A stretch of DNA of 64,000 nucleotides from Loripinus fragilis (GCA_964019695.1 CAXHUL010000519.1:131723-195722), one strand, 5' to 3'. Positions 10,570 to 23,224 are shown, counted from the first letter of the stretch. Notes: generated by a model not told the origin, from the letters alone. Made by a program: numbers and translations.

Positions 10570-10795
10570 GTAAGTAAGGTGCAAAGATCAGGAATCGATA
10601 CAATCAAGTACCACACCTGACCCAGGATACCAATGGGAAAGTGACAGACTCACAGTAGACACCACAAACGAGAGCCAAGAGGTCAGCCCTTTCCCAGCAG
10701 GTGACCACAAAGCACATATAAACAGACGCACAAAGACATAGCAAACACAAGACAGAACAAAAACATAAAAGATCCACAAAAGAAGTATAACTCAC
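10570..10795 (+). repeat. Interspersed repeat family B, copy 1
   Basis: Begins 'gcaaagatcaggaatcgata' and runs through 'gaggtcagccctttcccagc' to 'gatccacaaaagaagta'. Copies lie at 17552-17845 (+), 29262-29530 (+) and 56403-56535 (-). Longer copies end in 'gggcttaaaccggttt'. No ORF; an unclassified non-autonomous repeat. Confidence 0.85.
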
Positions 10796-11524
10796 AACAA
10801 CTTAAAACCTATTTGCTAAAAATGCCTATTACGCTATTGGTCTCCACCAGCATGCAATTTCGGTTTATGTGCAGGCCCGACATAGTCTGCGACCACTTTT
10901 GGCCTAAATAATCCTCTAAGTCTATCCTGACAGCTCCACTATAGCCGCAAGAACTGTTCCAAAGGATTAAAGGCACTACGCAAGTGCGTAGATTACTACG
11001 TAAGTGCGTTACATTAGCTATTTTCTCTGAAAAAATGGGACGTTATTTGTAACGCCCAAAAGAACCTGTGCACAGAATGCTGGCCGACTCAACAGACGAC
11101 AAAATAGAAAAAAAGATGACTTATTTTTCCCCAGTAGATGTGACCTGCTAGAGACATTGCGATTGATGCAAAAGCATTGAACCGCCACAGCTTGAACATG
11201 TACAATATTAAATGTGTCAATTATATATAAACTTCACTTACCTGCCTCGTGTAAAGAAACAGTATCTTTATAATATATCTCCTACCGCATTTTCTAATGT
11301 CCCCTAATACAAATGGACAATTCTGTCCTTATATAGGGAAAAACGACAAGATTTGCGAGAAAGACGTGAAAACATTGTTTCACTGGATACTCGAGTTTCT
11401 AAGTATAGAATAGAGAACTCCATCTCAGACAAACCGCCCATATATTGGACTTATATTAGAAAAGGTACCATATCTCAGTACATACAGGTGAATTGGTGAA
11501 TAGCTAAAACTTTGCATACTATAG
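10796..11524. other. No recognisable gene
   Basis: No coding or repeat signature that I can support. Confidence 0.5.
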
Positions 11525-12236
11525 TGTTTCCAGAACTTAAGTGACCCCCGTTATTTGCTAATTATTCTTTAATGGTGATTTTAATTGAAAAATAAATTAG
11601 AGAAATTAATTTAGCTATAGACCGCGTAATTAAATCAATTTTTTCCACATAAATGTGAGTTTTTGTATAGGCTGGGATTAGATGGAATTTTGGTGTGTTT
11701 TTGCCGCTCCTCTTTGAATTAGTCCCCAAATGAACCTAACGATATAAATAAAACATGGCTTATACGGGTCAGTGGAGGTAATTCGTCAGTCCTACAGATA
11801 AGAGTGCGTAACAGAAAATTATTTTTCCTATTTCTCAACCAAAATATATTTTCAAAAAATATTTGGTGTGTACTCAAAACAACCGTCTCGATGATACGGT
11901 TCTTTTTGGCACCCAAAACACGTGTTTGAACTGATAAAGACAGTCGCAACTTCAAGCTTAAATTGCTTAACTGGTCCAATCTTCGTGCATCATAGCAATG
12001 CAAATATACCACGTGTATCTATTGGGGTACACATGGGTATATTCACAACGAAAAACAACTAAGTTATTCTTTTGTACAGGGGATCTGGGCTTCATCTACA
12101 AATAAGGGCGCCTCCCAAAAATAAGTTTTAGTTACGCGGTGTGCATTTAAATCCACATGCTAAGTGCCGTTTTTCTAGGCTCAATTTAAAGCTGTTGAAA
12201 TAAAGAAAAACGGGGGTCACGTAAACTCTGGAAACA
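11525..12236. mobile_element. TIR element of about 710 bp (MITE-like)
   Basis: The left end TGTTTCCAGAACTTAAGTGA is mirrored by the right end (12236 reading back) TGTTTCCAGAGTTTACGTGA. The match continues through CCCCCGTT, giving about 28 bp of terminal inverted repeat with a few mismatches. No transposase ORF. It carries a nested family J hairpin at 11838-11942. Confidence 0.7.
11838..11942. repeat. Family J hairpin repeat, copy 1
   Basis: 'gtactcaaaacaaccgtctc' faces 'gatacggttctttttggcac', followed by 'ccaaaacacgtgtttg'. It is the same palindrome as at 24158, 52005, 52484, 52936 and 53546. Confidence 0.8.
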
Positions 12237-12289
12237 TATTAATGCGTATGCGCAACCATCACTGATTCTGATGCTTCCTGCATTCGACA

Positions 12290-12600
12290 TCGTAACAACA
12301 TACAATGTATATTAAAAATAAAAGAGGTCCATATATGGACCCTTGGAGGACACCAACTTTATTTCAGTACTTGACAAGAGGGTACCCGAAACATCTACAA
12401 CTTGTTGACGGTCCACCAGATACACATCTTATGACATCTTTATTCAGACTTATGGCCTCTAATTTCATCAGTAAGATGCTGTGATCTACAGTATCGAATG
12501 CCTTTTGGAGGTCAAGTAATACCATGCCAATGTAATAACCTTTATCCATTAGGAACTGCGAGTCTTGGAGGCTTTACTGGTATTCTATGTTTTACAGGCT
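12290..12600 (-). pseudogene. LINE reverse transcriptase fragment
   Basis: Minus strand 12490-12540 encodes LLDLQKAFDTVDHSILLMKL, the first catalytic-Asp motif of RT. Farther on, at 12360-12300 in another frame, VGVLQGSIYGPLLFLIYI matches the GVPQGSILGPLLFLIYIND motif. The intervening palm segment is shortened and the frame is lost. It is a decayed piece of about 300 bp of a CR1/Jockey-like element. Confidence 0.82.
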
Positions 12601-14358
12601 GTATGTGATCAAACCCCATCCATCTGTGATAGAACAAGAAATTAGTGTGGGCCACCTGGCGAGTATTTCAGGATGCATCTCTTGTTAATTAAATTTTATC
12701 AAGAGTTCCCAGAGCAGAATCACTGCTAATTCTTATGAATTTGAGAGAGCTGTAATTTACAAAGCGTGAATGAAGCAAGAAAAGCCCGTTAACCATAAAT
12801 AACAGAGAAATTTTCTAATCAAATTAACACACTATGGTGAAACAAAGAAAGCTCTCACGACTCACAGACAGTCATAGCTAAAGAAATCGTCGTGCAATAA
12901 AGAGGGAACCATAGCTATAAACCGTGATTGAGTTTACAACCAGGCATGCAGACTGTCGCTTGATATCAATGTTATGTCCAACTTTTTTATAACGTTTGGT
13001 TATCTTTTTGAGTTGATCACTTAAATTGGGCTTTCGAATAATTAATTTAATTTATAAACTAAATCACCATAAAATACTGGCTCTGATATGCCCTGCTGCA
13101 GAACACTGTTTTAACATGATAAAACTGTTTTTTATTTATCAAAAATAACTTTCAGGGCAATGTTTATACCAAAACTTTATTTCAGGCTATGTTATCCGAT
13201 TTTTTTCTAAGATTATATAAGACATTTTTTCACAATCTAATCCCCCACAAAAAAATAAAGAAACAAACACACACAGCAACAAACAAACAGGTATCTAAAG
13301 GTATGCTTAAATAAATGTTCGTATTGTAGCATCTAAATTCAAGACAAGTATATCTTAAAAAGACAAAATAAAGATGGTTTTATAGGTAGTGTATAGTATA
13401 TTTTGCCAAGTAAGCTGATTGTAGCATTTTCGAGTGATTTGGGCGGCCATTTTGGAAAATGGGGGCCATATAGGAAAATATCTTGTGGGTCTTTAGCAAA
13501 AAATAATTGTTTCCATCAGTATAATACAGTTTACCCATACAAAGTATAATGCTTTTATCAGTAAGTGAGCAATTTCACAAAATGTTGTCACCATATTGCT
13601 GGACTATATTAAGGAAATGTGACAAAATAATTCAATTGCACATGAATTATAGAATTGCGCATATAATGCCTTCTTATTTAACCCGGTCTATTGTTTTTAT
13701 TATCCCTGTCATAGGATGTCGAATACTAGATTCGTCATCATTTGTGGAATCCTACATTAATGACACTTTTAAGCTTGCTTCACTTGAAGCTTTTTATACG
13801 TGAAAGGTGAAGTCAGGTAACTTCGGACATCAGGTAAATTATTCGGACATACATTTGCAAACAGTGGAAATCCAAAAGAAGAAGAAGAATTTTATTAAGC
13901 TTGTAATACGTCTATGTCAATAGGGGTCGAAGCCATCCCCCATTAACCTTACAATAAATCCGAATATTATCTGCAATAGGCCATACATACCTTTGAGCAA
14001 ATAATCATATATAAACACGTTTACAAAGTATCTGCATGGCGGACAGTGTAGAAACAACCATATGACTATATATATATTTAACAATTGGTTTAATTCAGAG
14101 GAACTGGCCAGATGTCGTGACGTACGACCTCCTGTTTGTTCCTTGCAATATCCTTCAAGTTTATATTTGGATCAGCATTTGCTGTTTTTCGCCATAGAGA
14201 TGCAAAAATACAAATTCCTTAATTAAATCCAACACTGTGTTTCTAGACATAATGCTATGTTTCTACCCTACTTCGGAAAATATACATACAATGAGAAAAC
14301 GAAAAAAAGATGTAAATATATACATATATAAACATCATATATGTCGTTTAACAATGAG
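12601..14358. other. No recognisable gene
   Basis: AT-rich. An 84-codon ORF at 13549-13803 (+) has no recognisable domain. The segment near 13430-13500 ('gcggccattttggaaaatgg') looks like dispersed repeat sequence. Nothing else is supported. Confidence 0.45.
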
Positions 14359-14360
14359 CA

Positions 14361-14912
<552 letters not shown>

Positions 14913-14974
14913 AATTCACGCCAATTCATCCTTAACTCTTTGTCTTTGTAGCCTAGAAATCCCTAAAATGATAC

Positions 14975-15055
14975 TTTGGCAAACAGTGAAGATTCAGATG
15001 AAATGCTGCAGAACGCAGCGTTTCATCAGGGTAAACACTGTTTGCATAGACGAAA
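14975..15055. repeat. Hairpin repeat, copy 1
   Basis: 'gcaaacagtg' opens and 'cactgtttgc' closes it; inside, 'gatgaaatgctgc' faces 'gcagcgtttcatc'. A similar hairpin lies at 21836-21909, and a decayed one near 33990-34040. Confidence 0.75.
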
Positions 15056-15101
15056 TCGATCTATAACCTACAATGGAACATCCTGATTTAACTGGATCAA
15101 A

Positions 15102-15409
15102 GAGTGTCTGGATGGGGTATAATGATTAGTGAATAATGGCCCTTTTTTATAATGAATAGTGAATAATGAGCCCAAAAATAATGAATAGTGAATATTTAGG
15201 GCCTAAAAATAATGAATAATCCTATTTTTTAATGAATAGAAGAAAAAATTAATGAATAGTGAATAATCAGATTTCTTTGCCACCTTTTTTACTGTTAATA
15301 ATATAATTGGTCTTATTTTAATGAATAACCCAAAATTTTAATGAGATGAATAATGGGCTAAATTTTTAATGAATAGTGAATACCAGGCCCCCCCCCCATC
15401 CAGACCCTC
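15102..15409. mobile_element. MITE family M, copy 1
   Basis: Ends in inverted repeats GAGTGTCTGGATGGGG and CCCCATCCAGACCCTC. The 6-bp flanks are identical (ATCAAA at 15096-15101 and 15410-15415). The interior is a series of 'aatgaatagtgaataat' units separated by 'ggccc' or 'gagccc'. Copy 2, inverted, is at 22616-22918. No coding capacity. Confidence 0.85.
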
Positions 15410-15497
15410 ATCAAACGTTCGTTATGCAAAACACAATTGTTCTTTAAAGGATTGATATGAAATTGACATAAACTGAGAAATATGAGGGTCACAGTGA

Positions 15498-15594
15498 CAC
15501 AGTATGTAAACTGAAATAAACATCATGTACCCATTCCTCCTAGCTCAGGCCGTATAAACATGAATTTCAGCGCTCGTGCGTAACCAGTAGTCGG
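15498..15594. repeat. Left arm of a 95-bp inverted repeat
   Basis: The sequence from 'cacagtatgtaaactg' to 'ccagtagtcgg' is repeated in inverse orientation at 21179-21269 with few differences, 5.6 kb away. See the finding on a possible long element. Confidence 0.8.
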
Positions 15595-15599
15595 AAAAT

Positions 15600-17551
15600 T
15601 CGTGTATTTATAGCGCTGTACACGTATCAATTTCCATTGTTACGGTTACAGATAGGACACAATCGAGCAAGGAAAGTAATGCTTGTTTTACTAAATTCTT
15701 ACGTTTGATTCCATAATTTTAGCGGTTTACTCTTACGCATTTCGCTCTTTATGTATCGAACCTGCTTGGAAACAGTGCCGTTTTGTCCTGAAAATGAACT
15801 TATGTCAGTTTGCATTGTTTTGATGTAATAGGGAGTCACATGTTTACATGATTGTATGGTTTTAATTGTTAAAGTTTCTTAGATCTGTGAAACAAATCAA
15901 CCTAAATAGATGGCCCCTCACAATTGCAGCTGTACCACCAACTCAAACATCTGAGCCAATCGCTATACCACTATCTTGTGCGTAACTATACCACTAACTC
16001 GATTGACAGACTATTTTAAAACGACTAAAAGTCACGAACAAAATGTTTAGTCCTTCGTAAATGGTTTGTATATAATCCAAAATATTTTTGACAGAAAGAA
16101 TGCCTCTTTTTTTAGCATTATTAATTGAGTTGACTGCACTATCATGGTTTATGGACTGCCAGAGGGAGAAATTCTGGACAGCCAGTTTGACATAGCCTTC
16201 GCCTGTGGCTCTGGCCATCCAGACTCTGATTTACAACGTAATGACCTAGGTGTTATTCCAAACATTGTTACATAGGTATACGTGATAATATACACTAATA
16301 TAGGGATGAAACATTTCTTTGCGTGAATTAACGTTAGTCATGGCCTGAGAGACGTTACATACTGAGGACAAAGCCTGACGTTTGGGACGTCTCACGGGGG
16401 ACCCGAGGGACGCAAAATCCACTGAAACATCGTTATTATCGTTATAATTGCGTTAATTTAATAATATATTTAACCAGATTAACCAAACTATAATTTGGCA
16501 CTATAAATTGTCACAGTTTGTGGTTGGATGTTTTTATCAATATTCATGTTCCATGACCAAAAGGTAAGTTTGTTTGACAAAAATGCCACAATCACATACA
16601 CTGCGGACCAACCCATGGCTTCGTTCATAGGTGTTGGCTAGGAAACAGTTGATTAACAGCACGTGAATGGCCTCGTTAAAAATTAAATTGTGCTGGTTGA
16701 ACCATGACTGTTAAATATATATGCAGCACGGATTTTATAATACAGAGTAAAATGTATTATGCCATTTCATGAGTCACTGAACTACTGCTAATTTTCGAAC
16801 TTAGACTATTCAAGTGTTAGAAGAGTCCATGTGTAGTACGAGACATGTAAATCTAGAGGAAATAACGGTTAAACCTTACCTGTTTTCAATTCAGCATCGG
16901 TAGCATGGACAGTAGATATTTGGTTTAGAAATAACTGTTACAGTCTGAATGACCTTGACGTGCTACTGCTTAAACTCGTCCAATCTTTGATCTGTCTGAG
17001 GTCGAAATTGAACAAATATCTTTTCCTGGTGGAAGCGTTTTGGATATAGACCTGGACTAATCATTTTTTTGTTTTATAGTTTCCATTTTTGCTGCTAATT
17101 ACACTTCCACAAAACGCTTTGAGGTGTGACTGTAACAGTAAGTGCATTGAATGAATCAAGGGTCAGTACTTAGAGGTCGTGGTATAAGTATACACAAAAG
17201 CAGTTATTATCATGAGCCTGTAACAACGGTGGATTTGAGACTTGTCTTCCTGGTGTCTCGTGATGGTTAAGCGGCTCTTCCTCGTGGTGCCATGGGGTTA
17301 TCTGCAGTTTGTGATTGTGGTATTCCCTGATCATACTCACTTACTTTTTTTTTATTAAACTTCAAACAACTTCGTTGTAAAGTCATACAAATAAATGTCT
17401 TAAAACATTGCTATGCATTTTTAATACATTTACTAGCAAATATTTTCATTTTGCAAATGTAATACTAACAATGCTTTCAAGCACGTATCACTTTTGGGGA
17501 GTGCATAATTTTCGTCAAGCTAAATCGGCCAAACTCAATATTGGAGAGCAA
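15600..17551. other. No recognisable gene
   Basis: A 74-codon minus ORF (15994-16218) has a fairly protein-like composition but no domain I recognise. 16590-16630 resembles the repeat near 26620. 16965-17010 resembles the TIR of the element at 23225-23668. Confidence 0.4.
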
Positions 17552-17845
17552 AGTAAAGTAAGTAAGGGTGCAAAGATCAGGAATCGATACAATCAAGTAC
17601 CGCACCTGACCCAGGATACCAATGGAAAAGTGACAAACTCACAGTAGGCACCACAAACGAGGGCCAAGAGGTCAGCCCTTTCCCAGCAGGTGACCACAAA
17701 GCACATATAAACAGACGCGCACAAAGACATAGCAAACACAAGACAGAACAAAAACATAAAGATCCACAAAAGAAGTACCGCCTTGGAACGGTCAGTAAAT
17801 ATTTTACTGGAGGGCTTAAACCGGTTTAACGGCGCCAACCTCACC
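17552..17845 (+). repeat. Interspersed repeat family B, copy 2 (longest)
   Basis: Same sequence as copy 1. It extends further through 'ccttggaacggtcagtaaat' and 'ggagggcttaaaccggttta' to 'ggcgccaacctcaccct'. Confidence 0.87.
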
Positions 17846-17902
17846 CTCAATTCAGATGTGGATCAAGACACATAGATATTTGGTTTGCATGAAAGACCCC
17901 GA

Positions 17903-18065
17903 AGTTTGTTTTTCTTTTTTCGTTTTTCGCTTTTTGTTTTTCATTTATCTTTTTTCATTATTCGTTTTTCGCTTTTCGTTATTCGATTTCATTATTCGTT
18001 TTTCAATTTTGGTTTTTCACCTTTTGTATTCGCTTTTCGGTTTTCTCTTTTCGTTTTTCATTTTT
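17903..18065. repeat. Pyrimidine-rich low-complexity tract
   Basis: Near-tandem 'tcgtttttcgcttttcgtta' variants. It directly abuts the 52-bp tandem array and gives spurious Phe-rich ORFs. Confidence 0.85.
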
Positions 18066-18612
18066 TTTGACATTCAAAATCTGGCTGAGTATCGTATTTT
18101 GACATTCAAACTGAGGCCGAATGTAGTATTTTTACATTCAAAATCCTATTTTGACATTCAAACTGGGTCTGAATATCGAATTTTGATATTCAAAATTCTA
18201 TTTTGAAATTCAAAATCGGGCCGAATATAGTATTTTGACATTCAAAATCCTATTTTGACATTCGAACTGGAGCCGAATATCGCATTTTGACATTCAAAAT
18301 CCTATTTTGACATTTGAACTGGGGCCAAATATCGTATTTTGACATTCAAGATCCTATTTTGACATTCGAATTGAGGCTGAATATCATATTTTGACATTCA
18401 AAATCCTATTCTGAAATTCAAAATCGGGCGGAATATCGCATTTTGACATTCAAAATCCTATTTTGACATTTGATCTGGGGCGGAATATCGTATTCTGACA
18501 TTCAAAATCCTATTTTGACATACAAATCGAGGCGGAAAATAGTATTTTGACATTCACAATCCTATTTTGACATTCGAAATAGGGCCAAATATCGTATTTT
18601 GACATTTTGAAA
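18066..18612. repeat. Tandem array of about 10 units, roughly 52 bp each
   Basis: Unit: 'tattttgacattcaaaatcc', then 'tattttgacattcgaactgg', then 'ggccgaatatcg'. Each unit holds two copies of 'tattttgacattc', so it is a dimeric repeat. The 'gccgaatat' landmark recurs at about 18117, 18167, 18222, 18274, 18325, 18376, 18428, 18480, 18532 and 18583. Confidence 0.93.
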
Positions 18613-18639
18613 AATGTCATATTTTTAAAAGTTTGTAAC

Positions 18640-18745
18640 TGAGCAGCGGAAGTGAGAATGACCTTAGAAATTATTTCATGATCAATCTGCAGGAAAATAT
18701 GGGACCCTCGCGACCCCAGGATATGTAGTAAGACAGTCTGACTCG
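18640..18745 (-). repeat. SINE fragment (same family as 3908-4232)
   Basis: Minus strand carries 'gattgatcatgaaataattt', 'ggtcattctcacttccgctg' and 'cagttacaaac', matching the body at 4015-4095. The segment between 'ccgctg' and 'cagttac' is shorter here. The tRNA-like head is degraded. Confidence 0.75.
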
Positions 18746-19158
18746 CTACCGAAAGCACTTTGGGGCCCACTAAAATGCCTGTGAGACTAGCAATGCTCAT
18801 GCGCAAGGGCATTGATATATATTTTTTCATGTTCGGCTTTAATATACATGAAGTCAGTTATCATAAACTGTATGGCGAATATAGCATTCATTCCATAGTT
18901 TAAGATTAATTTTATCTCCCTATCTAAAATCGCTTTTTAACTGTCTGTTTATAAACTCACCTGATTCGAAAGCTCAGATCAGGCATTAGTATGCCAATGG
19001 TGCAGCGTCGTCGTCCATCCACACTGTCAAAGTAGTATAATGTATAAGGGGCCAATTTTATCAAAATTTCATGTAAAGCATCTCCAGGCAAATAAAATGA
19101 AAAAGACTGCGTCTTTTTCATTTGCCAGAAGATGCTTAACATTGGCTGATTGAATACT

Positions 19159-19795
19159 GAACTGTGGTTGCCATGGCATTATTTAGCTCCGTACACTGAT
19201 ATTCTATAAAACTATACAGCCCAAAGCTTTTTTATTACTAATGTAGAAATGTCTGGTGGCCCTCTTCATAAATGAAGCCACTCAAGTCGGAGGGGTGCAA
19301 ACTGGCCCAGCCAGGGGATCAAGCTTTTCCATAGACTTGTAATGAAAAAAAAATTAAAATTTCTTCTGAAACCATGAGACTTTCAGCTTATATGTTTAGT
19401 ATGTAACACTGTCTAGTAGTTCCCTACATAAATCCTGCACAGTTTTCAGTTACTTGCTTAAACAGTATGGTGTGTATGCACACATTATTTGTGGTCCCTT
19501 CGCGATTCGTGTCACCTGGGTAAAAAGTGTGTATGTCTGTCCATTTGTCCATATGTGTTATGCTCCTAAACCGCGGAACCGAATTCAGTCAAATTGCATG
19601 TGTAATCAACTGCATGTAATGTGCACCGCCCATGGTGAAAGTAAAATAATCACTGTCAGGTACCAGACAGAATATGTGGAACACAAATTGGACAAGCAGT
19701 GGTTATTAATATAAAAGCTTTGGGCTGTATAGTTTCATAGAATATAAGTGTACGGAGCTAAATAATGCCATGGCAACCACAGTTCATTATTCATG
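19159..19795. mobile_element. TIR element of 637 bp with about 78-bp inverted termini
   Basis: The left end GAACTGTGGTTGCCATGGCA runs on through 'ttatttagctccgtacac' and 'tatacagcccaaagctttt'. The right end (19795 reading back to about 19713) repeats this almost exactly. No transposase ORF: the 86-codon ORF inside (19454-19714) has no recognisable domain. The similarity of the arms suggests a fairly recent non-autonomous DNA transposon. Confidence 0.87.
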
Positions 19796-19849
19796 TGACC
19801 ACCATGATTTGCAGGCGACACAAAAAATGTACATTTTGTGATGAAACTT

Positions 19850-20165
19850 GGAATTTTATTGGATTTTAAAAATTATAGGAAGTTAATAAAAATTTTATAA
19901 ATAGCAGCTTCCATTGACTTATGATTGTGACCTTGACCTTGAGCCTGCATAGTTATGCTATTGGTTTTGCATACCATTTTAGTAGGATCAACATTTTACC
20001 AAGTTTGATAAAGATCTTTCAAATAGTTCAGGAGAGCTGGAAAGGACAAGGACGTGTTATGGACAGATGGGTGGATGAATTAATAGATAGATGGGCACAT
20101 GATGTCCATTTTCATAATCCACTCTCCAAATTGCGATTGGGATTAGAAAGACACTCTACAGCTGT
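19850..20165. repeat. Probable dispersed mollusc-type repeat
   Basis: Contains 'gattgtgaccttgaccttga', 'accaagtttgataaagatc' and 'ggacagatgggtggatgaat', a layout shared by the tail ends of families E and F. Only one copy of this version is seen here. Confidence 0.45.
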
Positions 20166-20224
20166 CCGAACGGTATTTAATATTCTGTATCAGCAAACAA
20201 TATCATCATACAATTCTTAATTTG

Positions 20225-21178
20225 TTTCATGAAAAACATCACCAATGGGTATCATCAAAGAGCAGGCCAGCTCATGAGATTTTGACACTATCACATATAT
20301 GTAAATGCATTATTTGAGTGTAAATCTGTAGCTATCTTCATGGGGTTGGCAGCCTTTGTCTAATATACACCCTTCCTTTGTGAGTATGTGTCCTTCACCA
20401 AAGGCTTTATCCACTTATAAGTACTGGTTCAACAGAGGAAGACAGGAAATCATTCAGACATGACTGATTTGTTAACTGATACCTCAAGCACCAAAACAAA
20501 CTTTACTTGTTAGTGTAAAAGATGAATATCATTGGCGAGACTGTTGGAATTGAAGGCTTGTCTCAATCATCGCTACTTAGATGCATGAAAGTAATAAACT
20601 CTCTTGAAATTATAATTAGATGAAAACTTTTAATTCGTTTGTGAGAGCTAAATGATGTACATGGTCCTGCTATTTTATTTTCTAAGTCAATGAAAACACT
20701 GGAATGCGTCTTGAGATTATAAAGATGGAATTTATAACTGTATGAGCATGAAGTCAGATTTAGCTTCATCCAGTTAGCGGTACAGTAACTTCATCATGCA
20801 TCCAAGTTAGTGGTACATTGTCAGCGCAAGTGTTGGTATAGTATTTGTATCGTCAGTGGACACCATTTTAAACATTTTTAAGCATAATTTGTAAAGATCT
20901 CATAATAATCATTTGGGTGGAGGGCAAAACTATTCCTCTACGGACTCTTGATGAAAAGGATTGACAGCAACCTGCGTTTTCTTTGACAATAACGCCTGAT
21001 TTAATAACCTGGGTTGAATGCAAATTCAAAACACAGCACGGAGGATTTCGTTATACAAGGTTAAATGGGGCTAAAAACAAGAGAATACACAATTAACTTA
21101 CCACACGTATGCTACAGTCGCTAAATCATGATAGCTGGTCCAAAAAAATCGGCATAAAACCTCAAATCGGCACGATTA
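20225..21178. other. No recognisable gene
   Basis: No ORF, RNA or inverted-repeat signature that I can support. Confidence 0.5.
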
Positions 21179-21269
21179 CCGACTACTGGTTACGCACGAG
21201 CGCTGAAATTCATAAGGCCTGAGCTAGGAGGAATGGGTACAGGATGTTTATTTCAGTTTACATACTGTG
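21179..21269. repeat. Right arm of a 95-bp inverted repeat
   Basis: Inverse complement of 15498-15594, from 'ccgactactggttacgcacg' to 'cagtttacatactgtg'. Confidence 0.8.
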
Positions 21270-21835
21270 AGTGACTCACACACACTTCGTTATTGGGGAA
21301 TCTGGTATTCGTCGGAGCGTTGAAATTACATGCCACGAAGAGACTCAATACTGAAAGAATGTCATCTATTGAGCCTATCGGCTTCTGCTGCTGACTTACT
21401 GTTGCCCGGCTTCTTGTTTTTAAGTTCCAATTTTTTCTATCGATTATGTTTATTGGATTCGGTATAAATTATTCATTTCTAAAAATAAAAACTGTACCGC
21501 GCTGTCCTATTATCATTGTTGTTGTTATTGTATCGGATAGTAAAACTAGTGTTTGACTAATAGAACATCAAAGGATAATATTCAAAAGGTAATATCGTTT
21601 TTTCCTCTATAATAATTCAAACATTTTGTTGCTTCTAGAATCCTTTACAGGAATGCATCTATAACATATGCATCAATACCAAAGAAACCGCAAGTTTTGT
21701 ACTTGAGAAAACAACAACAAAATGAGATGCATCAGATTATGCAAATGCAGCTGACGAAAACTGCTTAACCCTTTGTCTATTATATAGTATAAGGGGTCAC
21801 AGGTAGAAATTTACCAATTATTATTTCAGTCTTTA

Positions 21836-21909
21836 TCATAGCAAACAGTGCAGACCGTGATGAAATGCCGCATATTGCGGCATTTCATCTGGGACTCCAC
21901 TGTTTGCCA
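21836..21909. repeat. Hairpin repeat, copy 2
   Basis: 'gatgaaatgccgcatattgc' folds back on 'ggcatttcatc', flanked by 'aaacagtg' and 'cactgttt'. Same family as 14975-15055. Confidence 0.75.
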
Positions 21910-22205
21910 CACTACCCCTTTAGGAGTTTCCAGTCGATTTTCCAATCCTTATCCCATGAACGAGTCTATTTCCAATTTTAGGGTTAATGGGTTGTATATT
22001 TCATTTTTATTAAATGTTTACGGTCATGCGGCGTCTCAACGGTTCTGAGACTGCACGGTTCAATAAAACTTCGCAAGGCTTATATGGTTAAAATCCAAGT
22101 ATTATTTGAGAACTCAGTATTTACAAAATTAATGGAATCAAACGAAGTTATCTTTAAATTTATCCCGTCCCAATATTGCATTACAAGTAGCTAATAGAAT
22201 AACGG

Positions 22206-22208
22206 TAC

Positions 22209-22283
<75 letters not shown>
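22206..22283. repeat. (CA)n microsatellite with CG core
   Basis: CA repeat interrupted by a (CG)4-5 block near 22216-22224. The all-Cys/Val minus ORF is an artefact. Confidence 0.95.
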
Positions 22284-22284
<1 letters not shown>

Positions 22285-22615
22285 TTTTTGGGTCTCATAT
22301 GATCTAATCAAAATGATATGGCTAATTAAATAAAATGTCACACAATTACCCACAAGATATCCATGGACAGGAGAAAGAAAAAGAAAACTGTGACCTGGTA
22401 AAAAATAATATAAGACCTCCTCCTACGTTGTCCTACTAGCTTAATACGAAAACGAGCTCCTTTTAAATGTTTTCGAGTTAAAAAATCAAACCTGTTAAGT
22501 CTGTAATAAACCATGGTTTCGTGTAATCATAGGTCTAATTTTGAATTTATTAAAACTAAAACACTTGACATTCATTCGTTTCTTTTCGAGCACCTTTAGC
22601 TTCTGCCCCAGCAAA

Positions 22616-22918
22616 GAGGGTCTGGATGGGGGGGTCTGGTATTCACTATTCATTGAAAATTTAGCCATTATTCATCTCATTAAAATTTTGGGTTATTCAT
22701 TAACATAAGGCCAATTATTCATTAAAAGTAAGAAAGGTGGCATAGAAATCTGATTATTCACTTTTCATTAATTTTTTCTTCAATTCATTAAAAAATAGGA
22801 TTATTCATTAATTTCTATGCCCTAATTATTCACTATACATTATTTTTTAGCCCATTATTCACTATTCATTATAAAAAGGGCCATTATTCACTAATCATTA
22901 TACCCCATCCAGACCCTC
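22616..22918. mobile_element. MITE family M, copy 2 (inverted relative to copy 1)
   Basis: GAGGGTCTGGATGGGG at the left and CCCCATCCAGACCCTC at the right. The interior 'attattcactattcattat' units are the reverse complement of copy 1. Flanks AGCAAA and AACAAA differ by one base from each other. Confidence 0.85.
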
Positions 22919-23224
22919 AACAAACTCATTTCGTCGGAACAACGTAGTATATATACGATACGACGTCGCATCGACGTCAATATGGCGTTGTTTAAACGAT
23001 GTGTGTCTACTTGACCCAGACTTACCGATAGTAGAGAAAACTACTATGTACGCATTCTTTAAACATTTATTTTCTTTTTTATATATCCTAAGCATTAACC
23101 TTACTAAAAGCATACAAGAATACAATATCTTTATTACGAATTTTCGGGGCACATACTGTCGTGCAATCCAAGAGTGACAGTGACGTAATATTTTGTTTAT
23201 AATTGTTAAGTACTGGTTAATATC
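22919..23224. other. No recognisable gene
   Basis: Short ORFs only. Confidence 0.5.

Noticed and set aside
22898..23152. 84-codon minus ORF as a host exon
   Set aside because: Overlaps the end of MITE M and shows no recognisable domain.
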